Origin: JAZDFC01 sp043808235
GTDB lineage: Bacteria > Bacteroidota > Ignavibacteria > Ignavibacteriales > Melioribacteraceae
Direction of reading: 5' to 3'
NCBI GenBank assembly: GCA_043808235.1
Contig: JAZDFC010000057.1
Location: 1-64,000 of the forward strand
DNA length: 64,000 nucleotides
Shown here: positions 10,618 through 19,332 of the stretch, one piece after another
How the letters are laid out: each line of letters begins with the position of its first letter
Position numbering within the stretch: the stretch's first letter is position 1
Made by a program: the position numbers and the translations under genes
The notes under the pieces: generated by a model
The model's database searches: none
Seen by the model: only the letters and a program-made list of their open reading frames with translations
Told to the model about the DNA's origin: nothing

Positions 10618-10639
10618 TTTGAAACCCTAAAAATTTCTT

Positions 10640-11791
10640 TTAAAATTTTGGAACGAGATCATTCCTCAAATAAATTCTGAACAAGCCAACCGAAGAACCG
10701 AGCCAGATATAATCTTTGTCGAAATATAAATCGAAAACCGTTGACGGCATCCGGGTATCGTTTATTATTTTCACTTCACTGTTCATTCTATTTATTAGTG
10801 CAAGTCCGCGTCCGTTTGCTTCTTTATCAATCTTATTGAACTCATAAATCGCAGCCCAAATATATTTCCCGGTACATTCCATTGCATAAACGCCGTTGCC
10901 GGGCAAGTTGGTCGCTGTACTGAATTTCTGCCATGAATTTTTCAAGTCGAATTTGAAGATCCCGCCTAAATTATAATCGGGATTCTCAGAAGTTATAAAT
11001 TCATCGAGACCGATCCACATGTTTCCTTGTTCAAATATAACAGCCGAAATCGATACTTCGTCGCTCTCACCGTAAAAATTATTCAATTTATTATCAAAAA
11101 AAGTGATGGCAGTATTATCATCCAAGCTTTTTGATTTATCGTACTTATGAAGTCCCGCTTCGGTTCCGAACCAAACAAGACTATCACCATCGAGGCAAAT
11201 GAATTTAATGTTATTCGTTTTTTCTTTTTTGTTTTTCGTGAGATCAAAATCCGTAAATGCTCTGTTCTGAATATTGTACTTAGTTAGGAATTGGAATCTG
11301 CCAATCCAAACAACATCTTCGTAAGGATCGTAAGAAATAGCACGAATCCAGTTGCCGAGTTGACCGCCTGCACTGAATTTCCGCTTAGACCATGAATTTT
11401 TTTGCTTATCAAAAATAAAGAGCCCATCGATAGATCCTGCCCAAACATAATTATCGTTTACTGCGATGCTGTAAATAAAATCGTTTTGCAACTTCTGATT
11501 CGAGGTGGAATAATTTGTAAAAGAACCTGTGCTGTACGAATATCTATAAATTCCCGAACCGTTTGTAGCTAACCACAGTTCATCCCCGTTCCTACAGATA
11601 TTCATAACTTGAACATCTTTTAAGATGTGGTCAATACCGACTTCAATCTGTGGTAAAACTTCCGTAGTAGGTAATAATAAAGGTAATGCAAAAATCAGGA
11701 TTGAAAAAGAAAGATTAATCTGTTTTCGTGTGGAAGATATTTTTTGTATATGCAAAAGAAATCCTATCATCTTTGGTTGTAATTGTTTCAT
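10640..11791 (-). CDS. Exported beta-propeller protein of unknown function
   Basis: About 383 residues. A long basic N-terminus is followed by a hydrophobic stretch (INLSFSILIFALPLLLP) that looks like a signal peptide or anchor. The body has repeated blade-like blocks with LWLATNGSGIYRY, VWAGSIDGLFIFDK, VWIGRF, VWFGTEAGLHKYD, MWIGLDEF, IWAAIYEF and IWLGSSVGLFRI, the pattern of two-component-regulator-type (Reg_prop) propellers that fill the periplasmic part of hybrid sensors. Here no kinase or output domain follows. The start is uncertain: ATG at 11789-11791 or 11768-11770, neither with a convincing ribosome-binding site, so the gene overlaps lipM by 53-77 bases. It lies 22 bases ahead of hldE1 in an LPS/OMP gene run, so an envelope role is an inference from context only. 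Confidence 0.75.
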   Translation of the reverse strand: MKQLQPKMIGFLLHIQKISSTRKQINLSFSILIFALPLLLPTTEVLPQIEVGIDHILKDVQVMNICRNGDELWLATNGSGIYRYSYSTGSFTNYSTSNQKLQNDFIYSIAVNDNYVWAGSIDGLFIFDKQKNSWSKRKFSAGGQLGNWIRAISYDPYEDVVWIGRFQFLTKYNIQNRAFTDFDLTKNKKEKTNNIKFICLDGDSLVWFGTEAGLHKYDKSKSLDDNTAITFFDNKLNNFYGESDEVSISAVIFEQGNMWIGLDEFITSENPDYNLGGIFKFDLKNSWQKFSTATNLPGNGVYAMECTGKYIWAAIYEFNKIDKEANGRGLALINRMNSEVKIINDTRMPSTVFDLYFDKDYIWLGSSVGLFRIYLRNDLVPKF

Positions 11792-12512
11792 CAAAATTTA
11801 TTTGCCATTCTTCTGCAAATCCTTTTATTAAAGACTTCTCAAGTTTATCGTAGTCAACAGTGCTTTGTAAAATCGTCTCTATCTCAATCGTTTTCGATTG
11901 AAGCTCACTCGTGAGTATCTTTTTATTTACTTCATCCAAATTTAGGTAATCCGGCAATTTTCTGTGAAAACTTCCGCAAAGAATTGAACCGTGCTGAAGC
12001 ACAATCTTATTAAGCACCCTTTGAGCGCTGCCGATTATTTTTCTTCCATCAAATTTTACTTCGCTTTTAGCTGTGCTTGCAAAACATAAAGCGCCTGCCG
12101 GTTTTTTAAGCAACTCGGGAAAATTCGGCTGTGCATTTTCAAGGTCAGCCAATGCAAGACGTACATTGTAATGCATCAATCCTTTTACTAATGCATGAGA
12201 AATTTTATTATAAATGTCGCGTGCTGATAAACCGCCGATGATTGGCATTACAACGCAGTAGGTCCACTCCCCCGCATGCAGAATTGCCCGACCACCGGTG
12301 GGTCTTTTAACCACATCAATGCCGTCAGCGGCAGCTTTCTCAATATTGATATCCGAGAAATTTTGATTTGCACCAAGAGAAATACAGAAAGGATTCCATC
12401 TATAAAGGCGGAAATAAGCAGTGTCGCTTTTACAATTTTCGGCAAGAGCAAGATCGAATGCCATATTGAATGAACCGGTAAAATAATCGCTTTCGATCCT
12501 GCACCATTTCAT
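11715..12512 (-). CDS. LipM/LplA-family octanoyl- or lipoyl-transferase
   Basis: A 265-residue BPL/LplA/LipB-superfamily enzyme that attaches octanoate or lipoate to carrier proteins such as GcvH or E2 subunits. Seen motifs: VVKRPTGGRAILHAGEWTYCV (the RRxxGGxAVxH ligand-binding loop), KFDGRKIIGSAQRV (catalytic Lys region) and QHGSI. A cysteine in GALCFAS sits where Bacillus LipM has its acyl-thioester Cys (CF followed by the VEGRKIAGSAQ block), which favours octanoyltransferase over ATP-dependent lipoate ligase; this is from memory of the family. The C-terminal accessory domain of true LplA is missing, again consistent with LipM. It overlaps lpxA by four bases (ATGA). A lipoylation gene inside an LPS operon is unexpected but seems to be simply co-transcribed. 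Confidence 0.85.
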   Translation of the reverse strand: MKWCRIESDYFTGSFNMAFDLALAENCKSDTAYFRLYRWNPFCISLGANQNFSDINIEKAAADGIDVVKRPTGGRAILHAGEWTYCVVMPIIGGLSARDIYNKISHALVKGLMHYNVRLALADLENAQPNFPELLKKPAGALCFASTAKSEVKFDGRKIIGSAQRVLNKIVLQHGSILCGSFHRKLPDYLNLDEVNKKILTSELQSKTIEIETILQSTVDYDKLEKSLIKGFAEEWQINFDETITTKDDRISFAYTKNIFHTKTD

Positions 12513-13285
12513 TTTCTGAGGATGCCTCTTTTACTGTTGTTTATAAAATTGAGAATGTTTTTAACCATTGGATGTTCACCAAGCTCAGCTTCAATTTTTT
12601 CTTTTGCCTGGCCGAAATTCATTCCGGAAAGATAAAGCAAGCGGTAAGCTTCTTTAATTGTTGAAATATCCTCGTTTGAAAATCCTCTGCGTCTTAGACC
12701 GATGACATTTAATCCGGCAAACTTAAATGGATCGCGACCGGTTAAAATATATGGAGGTACATCGGATGCGACTTGACCGGCAGCTCCAATCATTGCATGC
12801 TGACCGATATTGCTAAATTGATGAATACCCGTCATTCCTCCTATAATTACCCAATCTTCAATATGGCAATGTCCGCCCATCTGAACGTTGTTTGCTAAAA
12901 TACAATTATTCCCAATAACACAATCGTGTGCAATATGTGTGTAAGCCATTAATAAACATTTTTTCCCTACCTTTGAAAAACCGGTAGCATTGGTGCCGCG
13001 ATGTAGTGTTGCGAATTCTCTTACAACAGTATCATCACCGATATAAAAATATGTTATGTCATTTCCAAACTTTAAATCCTGCGGTACATTTGCAACTGAT
13101 ACAGATTGATGAATTTTAACTCTTTGTCCAATCCGGGCTCCGTTATAAATAACCGTGTGCGGGCCAATCCAGCAATCGTCTCCAATTTCAACATCGTCTT
13201 CAATAACAACATAGGGTGAAATAAGTATATTGTTACCAATTTTTGCATTGGGACTAACAATAGCCGTAGGATGAATAGCGCTCAT
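12509..13285 (-). CDS. lpxA: UDP-N-acetylglucosamine acyltransferase
   Basis: First enzyme of lipid A synthesis: transfers a 3-hydroxyacyl chain from ACP to O3 of UDP-GlcNAc. The protein is a left-handed beta-helix with hexapeptide repeats (IGNNILISPYVVIEDDVEIGDDCWIGPHTVI split over several turns) and the catalytic-histidine region MAYTHIAHDCVIGNNC near residue 120. Family markers GGMTGIHQFSNIGQHAMIG and LNVIGLRRRGF are present. I start at the ATG at 13283-13285 (258 residues), which has GAAGG about 6 bases upstream; a TTG four codons earlier is possible but has no such site. It follows lpxC-fabZ directly and overlaps the lipM start by four bases. Confidence 0.95.
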   Translation of the reverse strand: MSAIHPTAIVSPNAKIGNNILISPYVVIEDDVEIGDDCWIGPHTVIYNGARIGQRVKIHQSVSVANVPQDLKFGNDITYFYIGDDTVVREFATLHRGTNATGFSKVGKKCLLMAYTHIAHDCVIGNNCILANNVQMGGHCHIEDWVIIGGMTGIHQFSNIGQHAMIGAAGQVASDVPPYILTGRDPFKFAGLNVIGLRRRGFSNEDISTIKEAYRLLYLSGMNFGQAKEKIEAELGEHPMVKNILNFINNSKRGILRK

Positions 13286-13297
13286 ATTTACCTTCAA

Positions 13298-14710
13298 TTA
13301 TTTATTTTGTTCAGTAACCCGATCAGTAATCGCAGCCGTGAAATCAGCTTCGGCGACCAGGTTATTGTCAACAAAAGCTTTCCCTTTCATCATAACTACT
13401 TTGCTTTTCTTATTTACTAATTCAATTTCCATGAATAGTTGATCACCCGGTAAAACTGTTTTTCGGAATTTTGCATTATTGATACCCATAAATAAAACTA
13501 ATTTACTTGTCGGATCAAGAAATGAATTGAGAAGCATTATCCCGCCTGTTTGTGCCATCGCTTCGAGAATAAGTACGCCCGGCATAACCGGTTTGCCTGG
13601 AAAATGTCCCGGGAAAAACGGTTCGTTCATTGTAACCGATTTAACACCGATCACTTTTTTATCTACTTCGAGATGGATTATTTTATCCACGAGTAAAAAC
13701 GGGTAACGATGGGGGAGTATTTTTAAAATTGCATCGGTATCGAATACAATTCCTTCTTTTTTTACAAGCTGGTATTTTTTAACTAATTTTTTCTGTTGAT
13801 ATAATTTTCGAATTTTATGTGCGAATTCAACATTGGCTTTATGACCGGGTCGTGCAGCAAGAATTTGTGCTTTAATTGGTACTCCAATCAATGCGAAATC
13901 ACCGATCATATCCAATAATTTATGGCGCACCGGTTCGTTTTTAAATCTAAGTGATTTGTTATTTAAAAAACCTGTATCACCGACAACAAATTTTTCTTCG
14001 AGTCCCAATTTGGCGCTTAAATCGTCTATGTCCTTTTCTTCAATATTATGGTCAACGATAACAACAGCATTATCAAGGCTGCCGCCTTTTATTAATCCTT
14101 TTTCTGCCAGCGCTTCCACTTCGCTAAGGAAACAGAAAGTTCTTGCCGGCGCGAATTCGGAAACAAATTCTTTTTCAAGATCGAACAAACCAGAGTGCTG
14201 GCTTCCGAGAGCCGGATTTTGGTAGTCAACCATTACAGTAATTCTAAATCCGTCCAGCGGTAAGGCAACGATATCAACTTTATCGGCTTCGCTGCTGTAC
14301 ATTACTGTTTCATCAATAATCAAATAATCTTTCGGAGTATTTTGTGTTACAAATCCAGCTTCCAATAATTTTTCAGTGTAGGGAAGTGCGCTGCCGTCAA
14401 TTACGGGAGGTTCAATTCCGTCGAGTTCAATTTTTATATTATCTATTTGTAAGCCTGCGACTGCGGCTAACACATGTTCAACCGTATGAACTTTTACATC
14501 CCCGATTGCAAGGGTTGTACCTCTTGATATATCTACAACATGATCAACAAGAGCAGGTATCTCCGGATTTCCTCCCAGATCAGTCCGAATAAATCTGATA
14601 CCGTAATTATCCGGCGCGGGTTTAAATGTCATTGAAGAGTTGGTTCCAGTGTGTAAACCGTGACCGGTTAATGTTACTTCCTTTTCTATAGTTCTCTGGA
14701 GTTCGAGCAT
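13298..14710 (-). CDS. lpxC-fabZ: Bifunctional UDP-3-O-acyl-GlcNAc deacetylase / 3-hydroxyacyl-ACP dehydratase
   Basis: A 470-residue fusion of two enzymes. Residues 1 to about 300 are LpxC, the zinc deacetylase committing UDP-GlcNAc to lipid A: the zinc ligands are seen in VHTVEHVLAAVAGL (His) and VRHKLLDMIGDFALIG (His and Asp), and FLSEVEALAEKGLIKGGSL is typical. Residues about 320-470 are FabZ, a hotdog-fold dehydratase of fatty acid elongation, with ILPHRYPFLLVDKI and the catalytic PFFPGHFPGKPVMPGVLILEA split over His and Glu. This fusion is characteristic of the Bacteroidota/Chlorobiota group. The joined gene couples lipid A commitment to the supply of hydroxyacyl chains, which share the same ACP-linked pool. 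ATG at 14708-14710; four bases after lpxD. Confidence 0.96.
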   Translation of the reverse strand: MLELQRTIEKEVTLTGHGLHTGTNSSMTFKPAPDNYGIRFIRTDLGGNPEIPALVDHVVDISRGTTLAIGDVKVHTVEHVLAAVAGLQIDNIKIELDGIEPPVIDGSALPYTEKLLEAGFVTQNTPKDYLIIDETVMYSSEADKVDIVALPLDGFRITVMVDYQNPALGSQHSGLFDLEKEFVSEFAPARTFCFLSEVEALAEKGLIKGGSLDNAVVIVDHNIEEKDIDDLSAKLGLEEKFVVGDTGFLNNKSLRFKNEPVRHKLLDMIGDFALIGVPIKAQILAARPGHKANVEFAHKIRKLYQQKKLVKKYQLVKKEGIVFDTDAILKILPHRYPFLLVDKIIHLEVDKKVIGVKSVTMNEPFFPGHFPGKPVMPGVLILEAMAQTGGIMLLNSFLDPTSKLVLFMGINNAKFRKTVLPGDQLFMEIELVNKKSKVVMMKGKAFVDNNLVAEADFTAAITDRVTEQNK

Positions 14711-14713
14711 CCG

Positions 14714-15772
14714 TTAATTTTCCTTCTCTTTTATTGAAGTGGATTGTTTCTCAAGTTCCGCAATTCTTTTTTCGAGCGCGGAAATTTTTTGGGCATATTG
14801 ATTAAGATTCCTAATATGCACTTCTTTTTTTAATCGAACATTAAGTGGTTCTGCGGGTGAACCGGAATAAATTCCTGGTTCTAAAATCGGTTTAGTAATT
14901 CCCGATTGAGCTCCGATAATCACTTTATTACCTATTTCAGTATGATCGGTAATCCCAACCTGCCCGGCAATAATACAGTTCTTTCCAATTTTTGTGCTGC
15001 CGGCAATTCCCGCCTGAGCCGAAATTGCAGTATTCTCGCCGACTTCAACATTGTGAGCGATCTGAACGAGATTATCTAGCTTAGTTCCTTTTCTAATAAT
15101 AGTAGAGCCGAGAGCCGCGCGGTCTATCGAAACATTCGAACCTAATTCAACATTATCTTCGATTATAACATTCCCTATTTGGGGAATTTTTTTATAACTG
15201 CCGTCTTTTGTTGGAAAAAATCCGAATCCGTCCGATCCAATGACGGAGTTTGGATGGATGATAACATTATTCCCGATTACGCAGTCTTCGCGTATAGATA
15301 CATTCGGATAGATCAGCGTTCCGGTTCCAACAGATACATTATCCATAAGAACTGTGTTGTGAAGAATAACTGAATTATCGCCGATTTTACATCCTTGCGA
15401 AATAACTACATTTTTTCCGAGAGTGACGTTTTTACCCATCTCGACCGATTCATGAATCGAGGCAGAAGGATCAATACCCTCAGCATTAATTCCCGGTGTA
15501 AAAAATTTCTCGATGATCAAAATCATTGCGAACTGTGGATTACCAACTTCGATGTAAGTAATGTCTTCGCGGATTTTTTTTGTCTCAGGTTTTATTACAA
15601 TTACGGAGGCTTGCGTTGTAACTAAAAATTTTTCGAATGCAGGTGAATAAAGAAAAGTTATATCTCCTGTTTTCGCTTCCTCAATCTTAGCAATATTCGA
15701 AATTTCAATTTCGCTATTACCAATAATATTGCCGCCGATTAAAACGGCGGCATCTTTAATAGAAATTTTCAT
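14714..15772 (-). CDS. lpxD: UDP-3-O-(3-hydroxyacyl)glucosamine N-acyltransferase
   Basis: Third step of lipid A synthesis, adding the N-linked hydroxyacyl chain. The N-terminal 100 residues form the LpxD-specific uridine-binding domain (DITFLYSPAFEKFL, ASVIVIK), followed by a long left-handed beta-helix of hexapeptide repeats with the LpxD markers GSDGFGF, IGNVIIEDNVELGSNVSIDRAALG and the catalytic-His segment LVQIAHNVEVG. The C-terminus is a short coiled coil (QKISALEKRIAELEKQ). Length 352 is normal. ATG at 15770-15772, six bases after the second ompH gene. Confidence 0.95.
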   Translation of the reverse strand: MKISIKDAAVLIGGNIIGNSEIEISNIAKIEEAKTGDITFLYSPAFEKFLVTTQASVIVIKPETKKIREDITYIEVGNPQFAMILIIEKFFTPGINAEGIDPSASIHESVEMGKNVTLGKNVVISQGCKIGDNSVILHNTVLMDNVSVGTGTLIYPNVSIREDCVIGNNVIIHPNSVIGSDGFGFFPTKDGSYKKIPQIGNVIIEDNVELGSNVSIDRAALGSTIIRKGTKLDNLVQIAHNVEVGENTAISAQAGIAGSTKIGKNCIIAGQVGITDHTEIGNKVIIGAQSGITKPILEPGIYSGSPAEPLNVRLKKEVHIRNLNQYAQKISALEKRIAELEKQSTSIKEKEN

Positions 15773-15778
15773 TAATCG

Positions 15779-16291
15779 TTACTGCAATTTTTCAAGAACT
15801 AGATTGGTTACATCGTATTCTTCTTTTGTATAGAGGAATACAATATCACCGCTTCTATCGAAAACATAATCATATTCGTTTTCTTTAGCTACGTCCTGTA
15901 TGGCATTAAAAATTCTGTTTTGAACAGGCTTCATTAATTCATCCTGTTTGGTGAATAATTCACCGTTAACGCCGAATTTTTTCTGCCTGTAGTCGGTAAT
16001 TTGTTTCTCAAGCGCAACTAATTCTTTTTCCGTGTCTGCACGACGTTCATCGCTCATAATGAGTTTACGTTTTTCGTAATCTTCGTATTTACTTTTCCAC
16101 TCCCTCTGCATCTTATCGATTTCTTCCTGCCATTCCTGAACGAAAGCATCAATTTTCTGCTGTGCGTCTAATGCATCTGGCAGTTTGGTCATAATTGCAT
16201 CGGAATCAACATAACCGATTTTCAACTGAGCGAAACTGTTCTGAAAACCTGCAATAAATAAAAATGATATAATGATGAAAATTTTTTTCAT
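15779..16291 (-). CDS. OmpH/Skp-family periplasmic chaperone
   Basis: A 170-residue protein with a clear signal peptide (KKIFIIISFLFIAGFQNSFAQ) and the Skp/OmpH core: a LKIGYVDSDAIMTKLPDA opening strand, a long charged alpha-helical arm (residues about 50-120) and the closing beta-strand YDYVFDRSGDIVFLYTKEEYDVT. Skp holds unfolded outer-membrane proteins in the periplasm for BamA. It is the second of two adjacent ompH paralogues downstream of bamA, about 16 bases after the first. ATG at 16289-16291. Confidence 0.92.
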   Translation of the reverse strand: MKKIFIIISFLFIAGFQNSFAQLKIGYVDSDAIMTKLPDALDAQQKIDAFVQEWQEEIDKMQREWKSKYEDYEKRKLIMSDERRADTEKELVALEKQITDYRQKKFGVNGELFTKQDELMKPVQNRIFNAIQDVAKENEYDYVFDRSGDIVFLYTKEEYDVTNLVLEKLQ

Positions 16292-16306
16292 TATAAATAT
16301 CCGATA

Positions 16307-16825
16307 TTATTTGGTTTTTAATTTATCCAGTACTTTAAAAGTAATATCAAATTCAGGATCAGCATAAAGAAGAATAACATCACCGGTTTTATCAAAAACA
16401 AACTTCATTTGTTCTTGCTTAGCAACTTCATCAATAGCTGAAAATATTTTTTGTTTAACTGGAGCAAGAATTTCATCTGTCTTTCTGTAAACTTCACCGG
16501 TTTGTTGGCCGAATTTTTCAGCATTAAATCGCTCAACATTTTGCTGCATCGTAATAAGTTCTTGTTGCTTTTGGGCTTTTACTTCCGGGGTCATTGTTGC
16601 TTCTTGTTTTTGATAGTCAGCATAAGCGCCTTGTAAAACAGTCGCAAGGCTGTCTCTTACTTTTGTCCAGCCGGCAACGAGTGCATCGATATCGCTTTGT
16701 GCTTTAATAGCTGCGGAATATTGATTAAGGATTACCTGTGAATCAACATAACCAATTTTTTGTGATGTTTGTGCTTGAATAGAAATTCCAGCAATTAATA
16801 AAAATAAGAATAACGTTTTTTTCAC
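16307..16825 (-). CDS. OmpH/Skp-family periplasmic chaperone (first copy)
   Basis: Signal peptide KKTLFLFLLIAGISIQAQ followed by the OmpH core KIGYVDSQVILNQYSAAIKAQ, a helical arm rich in Gln, Glu and Lys, and the terminal strand MKFVFDKTGDVILLYADPEFDIT. I start at the GTG at 16823-16825, because GAGGT lies 4-5 bases upstream and the signal peptide then starts properly; an upstream ATG at 16880-16882 lies inside bamA and would add 19 residues in front of the signal peptide. Gives 172 residues. Roughly one third identical by eye to its neighbour, so the pair arose by duplication. Confidence 0.92.
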   Translation of the reverse strand: MKKTLFLFLLIAGISIQAQTSQKIGYVDSQVILNQYSAAIKAQSDIDALVAGWTKVRDSLATVLQGAYADYQKQEATMTPEVKAQKQQELITMQQNVERFNAEKFGQQTGEVYRKTDEILAPVKQKIFSAIDEVAKQEQMKFVFDKTGDVILLYADPEFDITFKVLDKLKTK

Positions 16826-16845
16826 TTTTACCTCTAGTTTTATGT

Positions 16846-19332
16846 TTAAAATCCTCTGCCAAATTGAAAATGAAATATCCATTGATTATCCTGACCGTCC
16901 ACTTCTTTTCTGTCGAAACCATATCCGTAGTCGAATCCGATTAAACCGATGGGATTAATTAAAATTCTTGCACCAATACCTGCCGACCTTCTTAAATTAA
17001 ATAAATCGGCGCTTTTAAATTCATAAAAACAATTTCCAGCCTCCGCAAACAGAAGTACATAAATAGGCATTGGTTCGAGTGTTAATGCTGCTCGTAGTTC
17101 TGTAGTGTACTTCGCCATTACTCTTCCGCCAACGATGTTGCCGCTTTCGTTCTGCGGTCCTACTGTTCGGTCTTCATATCCTCTTAACGGAGTGGTCGCA
17201 ATAATTAAACCGTTACCTCCCATAAAGAAATATTCAAAAGGTTGAATTGTAGTTCCTTCGACAATTTCGTCAAGGTAACCAATGTTAGCCGAGGCATAAA
17301 AAGCCAGCCGGTTGGAGTTAAATAATCTTTGATACCATTCGTTGGTTAACTCGATCTTATAATAATCGACATTACCCGGCAGGATTGGACCGCCGGAGAT
17401 TTCGGTATTTAAATTGAATTTGGAACCTTTGGAAGGAAAGATCGGGTTATCAATATCCGTACGAGAGATAGTCATTCCAAGTGTGTACTGACGCGAAAGT
17501 CCTTCGGCATAAAAACTCTGCCCTTCAATAATGTCGTTATATTGGAATTTCAAACTTCCCTGTATATAAAAATAATTATCCGGCCATGTTAGTCTTCGGC
17601 CAACTCGTAAGGTTATACCGGTTTGTTTGATGTCATAAACATATCTTTGTCTTGTATCGAATAAGTCAAAACCAAGCATGGTGGGTGTATCAAGAAACCA
17701 CGGCTCGGAAAATCCAACATTGAATGACCTATAATAATTACCAACTCCGAATTGCCAGTTGAAATTAAGAACCTGTCCGCCGCCAAGCTGGAATGGTTCG
17801 GAGAGTGAAAAATTATTAAGTGTAATACCAACTGCACCGCTGAAACCGTATGCTCCGCTATACCCAATAGATGCATTTAAATAATCGCTCGATTTTTCCT
17901 CTACGTTATAAATAAGACTAACAGTACTGTCGTTTATCGGTCTGTAATCAACACCACTCTGATATAGTTTTTCAACATTGAAATACTGAAGGTTTGCAAG
18001 CTGCTGAATGCTTCTGAAAATATTACTCCGGCTGAAATAATCACCGGGGATTGTGTACAATTCTCTTCTTACAACTTTGTCTTTAGTTTTATCGTTTCCA
18101 TTAATCATAACCTGACCGACACGGAACCGGTTATTCTCAATAACTTTAATCTTGATGTCCATTGAATCGGTCGCAACGCGCTCCTCCAAAGTTTCGAGAT
18201 TGAAAGTAAGATAACCGTTATCCAAATAAAGCGCCGCAACATCAGTCTGCGCCTCATTCCCGCGCAAGTTTTGGTTGAATTTTTCGAGGTTATAAATATC
18301 TCCTGAATAGAAATCCAATCTTCTATTCAATACATCGTCATCGTAAACCGTATTGCCTTCCCAATCGATTTTTCTAACTTTATATTGAGCGCCTTCGAAC
18401 ACATCGATAATTATATTAGCAAATTTGTTATCGTCCGAATAAGAAATTGAATCACGTAAAATTGCAAAATCTCTATAACCATTCTTTTTGTAGAAATCCA
18501 CGAGTAATTTTTTATCTTTCTCGTAATCCTCTCTATTTAAAGTTGAACTTGCCCAAAATTCCCACCAAGCAGGTTCTTCTCTTGTTTCATCTAATTCATC
18601 AATCAAATCATCATTTTCAAAAGCAGTATTGCCGTTAAAAGTGATGGTTTTTACTTTAACCTCATCGCCTTCATTAATTCTAAAAAGTAAAAGAACTCTG
18701 TCTTTCGACTTGCCTATCACGTCAATTTTCATTTCCGGATCAAAATCGTATTGTGTTTCGTATTCATCCGTTAAGTCTTTTACATTTCCCCAGGTCACGT
18801 TAATTTCATCTTTAGTAGTATCAGCCCTCAAGAACTTGAATTGTTCGGGTGAAATAAGAGCATTTAAAAATCCCTCGTCTTCGTATAACTTTTGGATTTT
18901 CATTTTTATTCGGTAAATCTTTTGAGGATTTAAAGTCTGTCCCTTAGTAAGGATAATAACTTTTTGAATCTCATCATCGCTTATCTCATCGTTACCCTCA
19001 AAAAGAACCGACTCCATTCTCGGCAGCTCCTGCACTTTGATTACGATGAAAGCGCCGTTCTCAACTTTCTTTTCAATTTCGATTTTTACATCGGCGAAAA
19101 TTTTTAACGACCACAATCTTTTTATGGCGTTGTTGGTCTGATCGCCCGGTATTTCAAGCTCGTCTCCTACTTTGAGTCCGCTGTTCGCAATTATTGTTGC
19201 GGCATCAGCAGAAATATTACCTTCAACCCTTATACCAAGTATTTGGTAATTAGCTCTTTGAAACTGGGCATAAGTATTTAACGAAAATACACAAAGAATT
19301 AAAAACAGGTACTTAAGCAATTTGTTTGGCAA
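16846..19332 (-). CDS. bamA: Outer membrane protein assembly factor BamA (Omp85)
   Basis: Central pore of the BAM complex that folds and inserts outer-membrane beta-barrels. The N-terminal signal peptide (KLLKYLFLILCVFSLNTYAQ) precedes POTRA domains between about 30 and 480, recognisable from repeated LWSLKIFADV, VLFEGNDEISDDEIQKV, VKTITFNGNTAFENDDL, KIDWEGNTVYDDDVL and VMINGNDKTKDKVVRRELYTIPGD. Residues about 490-828 form the bacterial surface antigen barrel, with the lid-lock motif FFMGGNGLIIATTPLRGYEDR (VRGF-like) and IGAGARIL-type strand IGIGARILINPIGLIGFDYGYGF; the last residue is Phe, as required for OMP insertion. There is no ATG at the start: TTG at 19330-19332 or at 19318-19320. It overlaps uppS by up to 20 bases. 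Confidence 0.95.
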   Translation of the reverse strand: MPNKLLKYLFLILCVFSLNTYAQFQRANYQILGIRVEGNISADAATIIANSGLKVGDELEIPGDQTNNAIKRLWSLKIFADVKIEIEKKVENGAFIVIKVQELPRMESVLFEGNDEISDDEIQKVIILTKGQTLNPQKIYRIKMKIQKLYEDEGFLNALISPEQFKFLRADTTKDEINVTWGNVKDLTDEYETQYDFDPEMKIDVIGKSKDRVLLLFRINEGDEVKVKTITFNGNTAFENDDLIDELDETREEPAWWEFWASSTLNREDYEKDKKLLVDFYKKNGYRDFAILRDSISYSDDNKFANIIIDVFEGAQYKVRKIDWEGNTVYDDDVLNRRLDFYSGDIYNLEKFNQNLRGNEAQTDVAALYLDNGYLTFNLETLEERVATDSMDIKIKVIENNRFRVGQVMINGNDKTKDKVVRRELYTIPGDYFSRSNIFRSIQQLANLQYFNVEKLYQSGVDYRPINDSTVSLIYNVEEKSSDYLNASIGYSGAYGFSGAVGITLNNFSLSEPFQLGGGQVLNFNWQFGVGNYYRSFNVGFSEPWFLDTPTMLGFDLFDTRQRYVYDIKQTGITLRVGRRLTWPDNYFYIQGSLKFQYNDIIEGQSFYAEGLSRQYTLGMTISRTDIDNPIFPSKGSKFNLNTEISGGPILPGNVDYYKIELTNEWYQRLFNSNRLAFYASANIGYLDEIVEGTTIQPFEYFFMGGNGLIIATTPLRGYEDRTVGPQNESGNIVGGRVMAKYTTELRAALTLEPMPIYVLLFAEAGNCFYEFKSADLFNLRRSAGIGARILINPIGLIGFDYGYGFDRKEVDGQDNQWIFHFQFGRGF

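Noticed and set aside
16826..16882. ATG 57 bases upstream of the first ompH start
   Set aside because: It lies within the bamA 3' end and would put 19 extra residues before an otherwise perfect signal peptide; the GTG with GAGGT is better.
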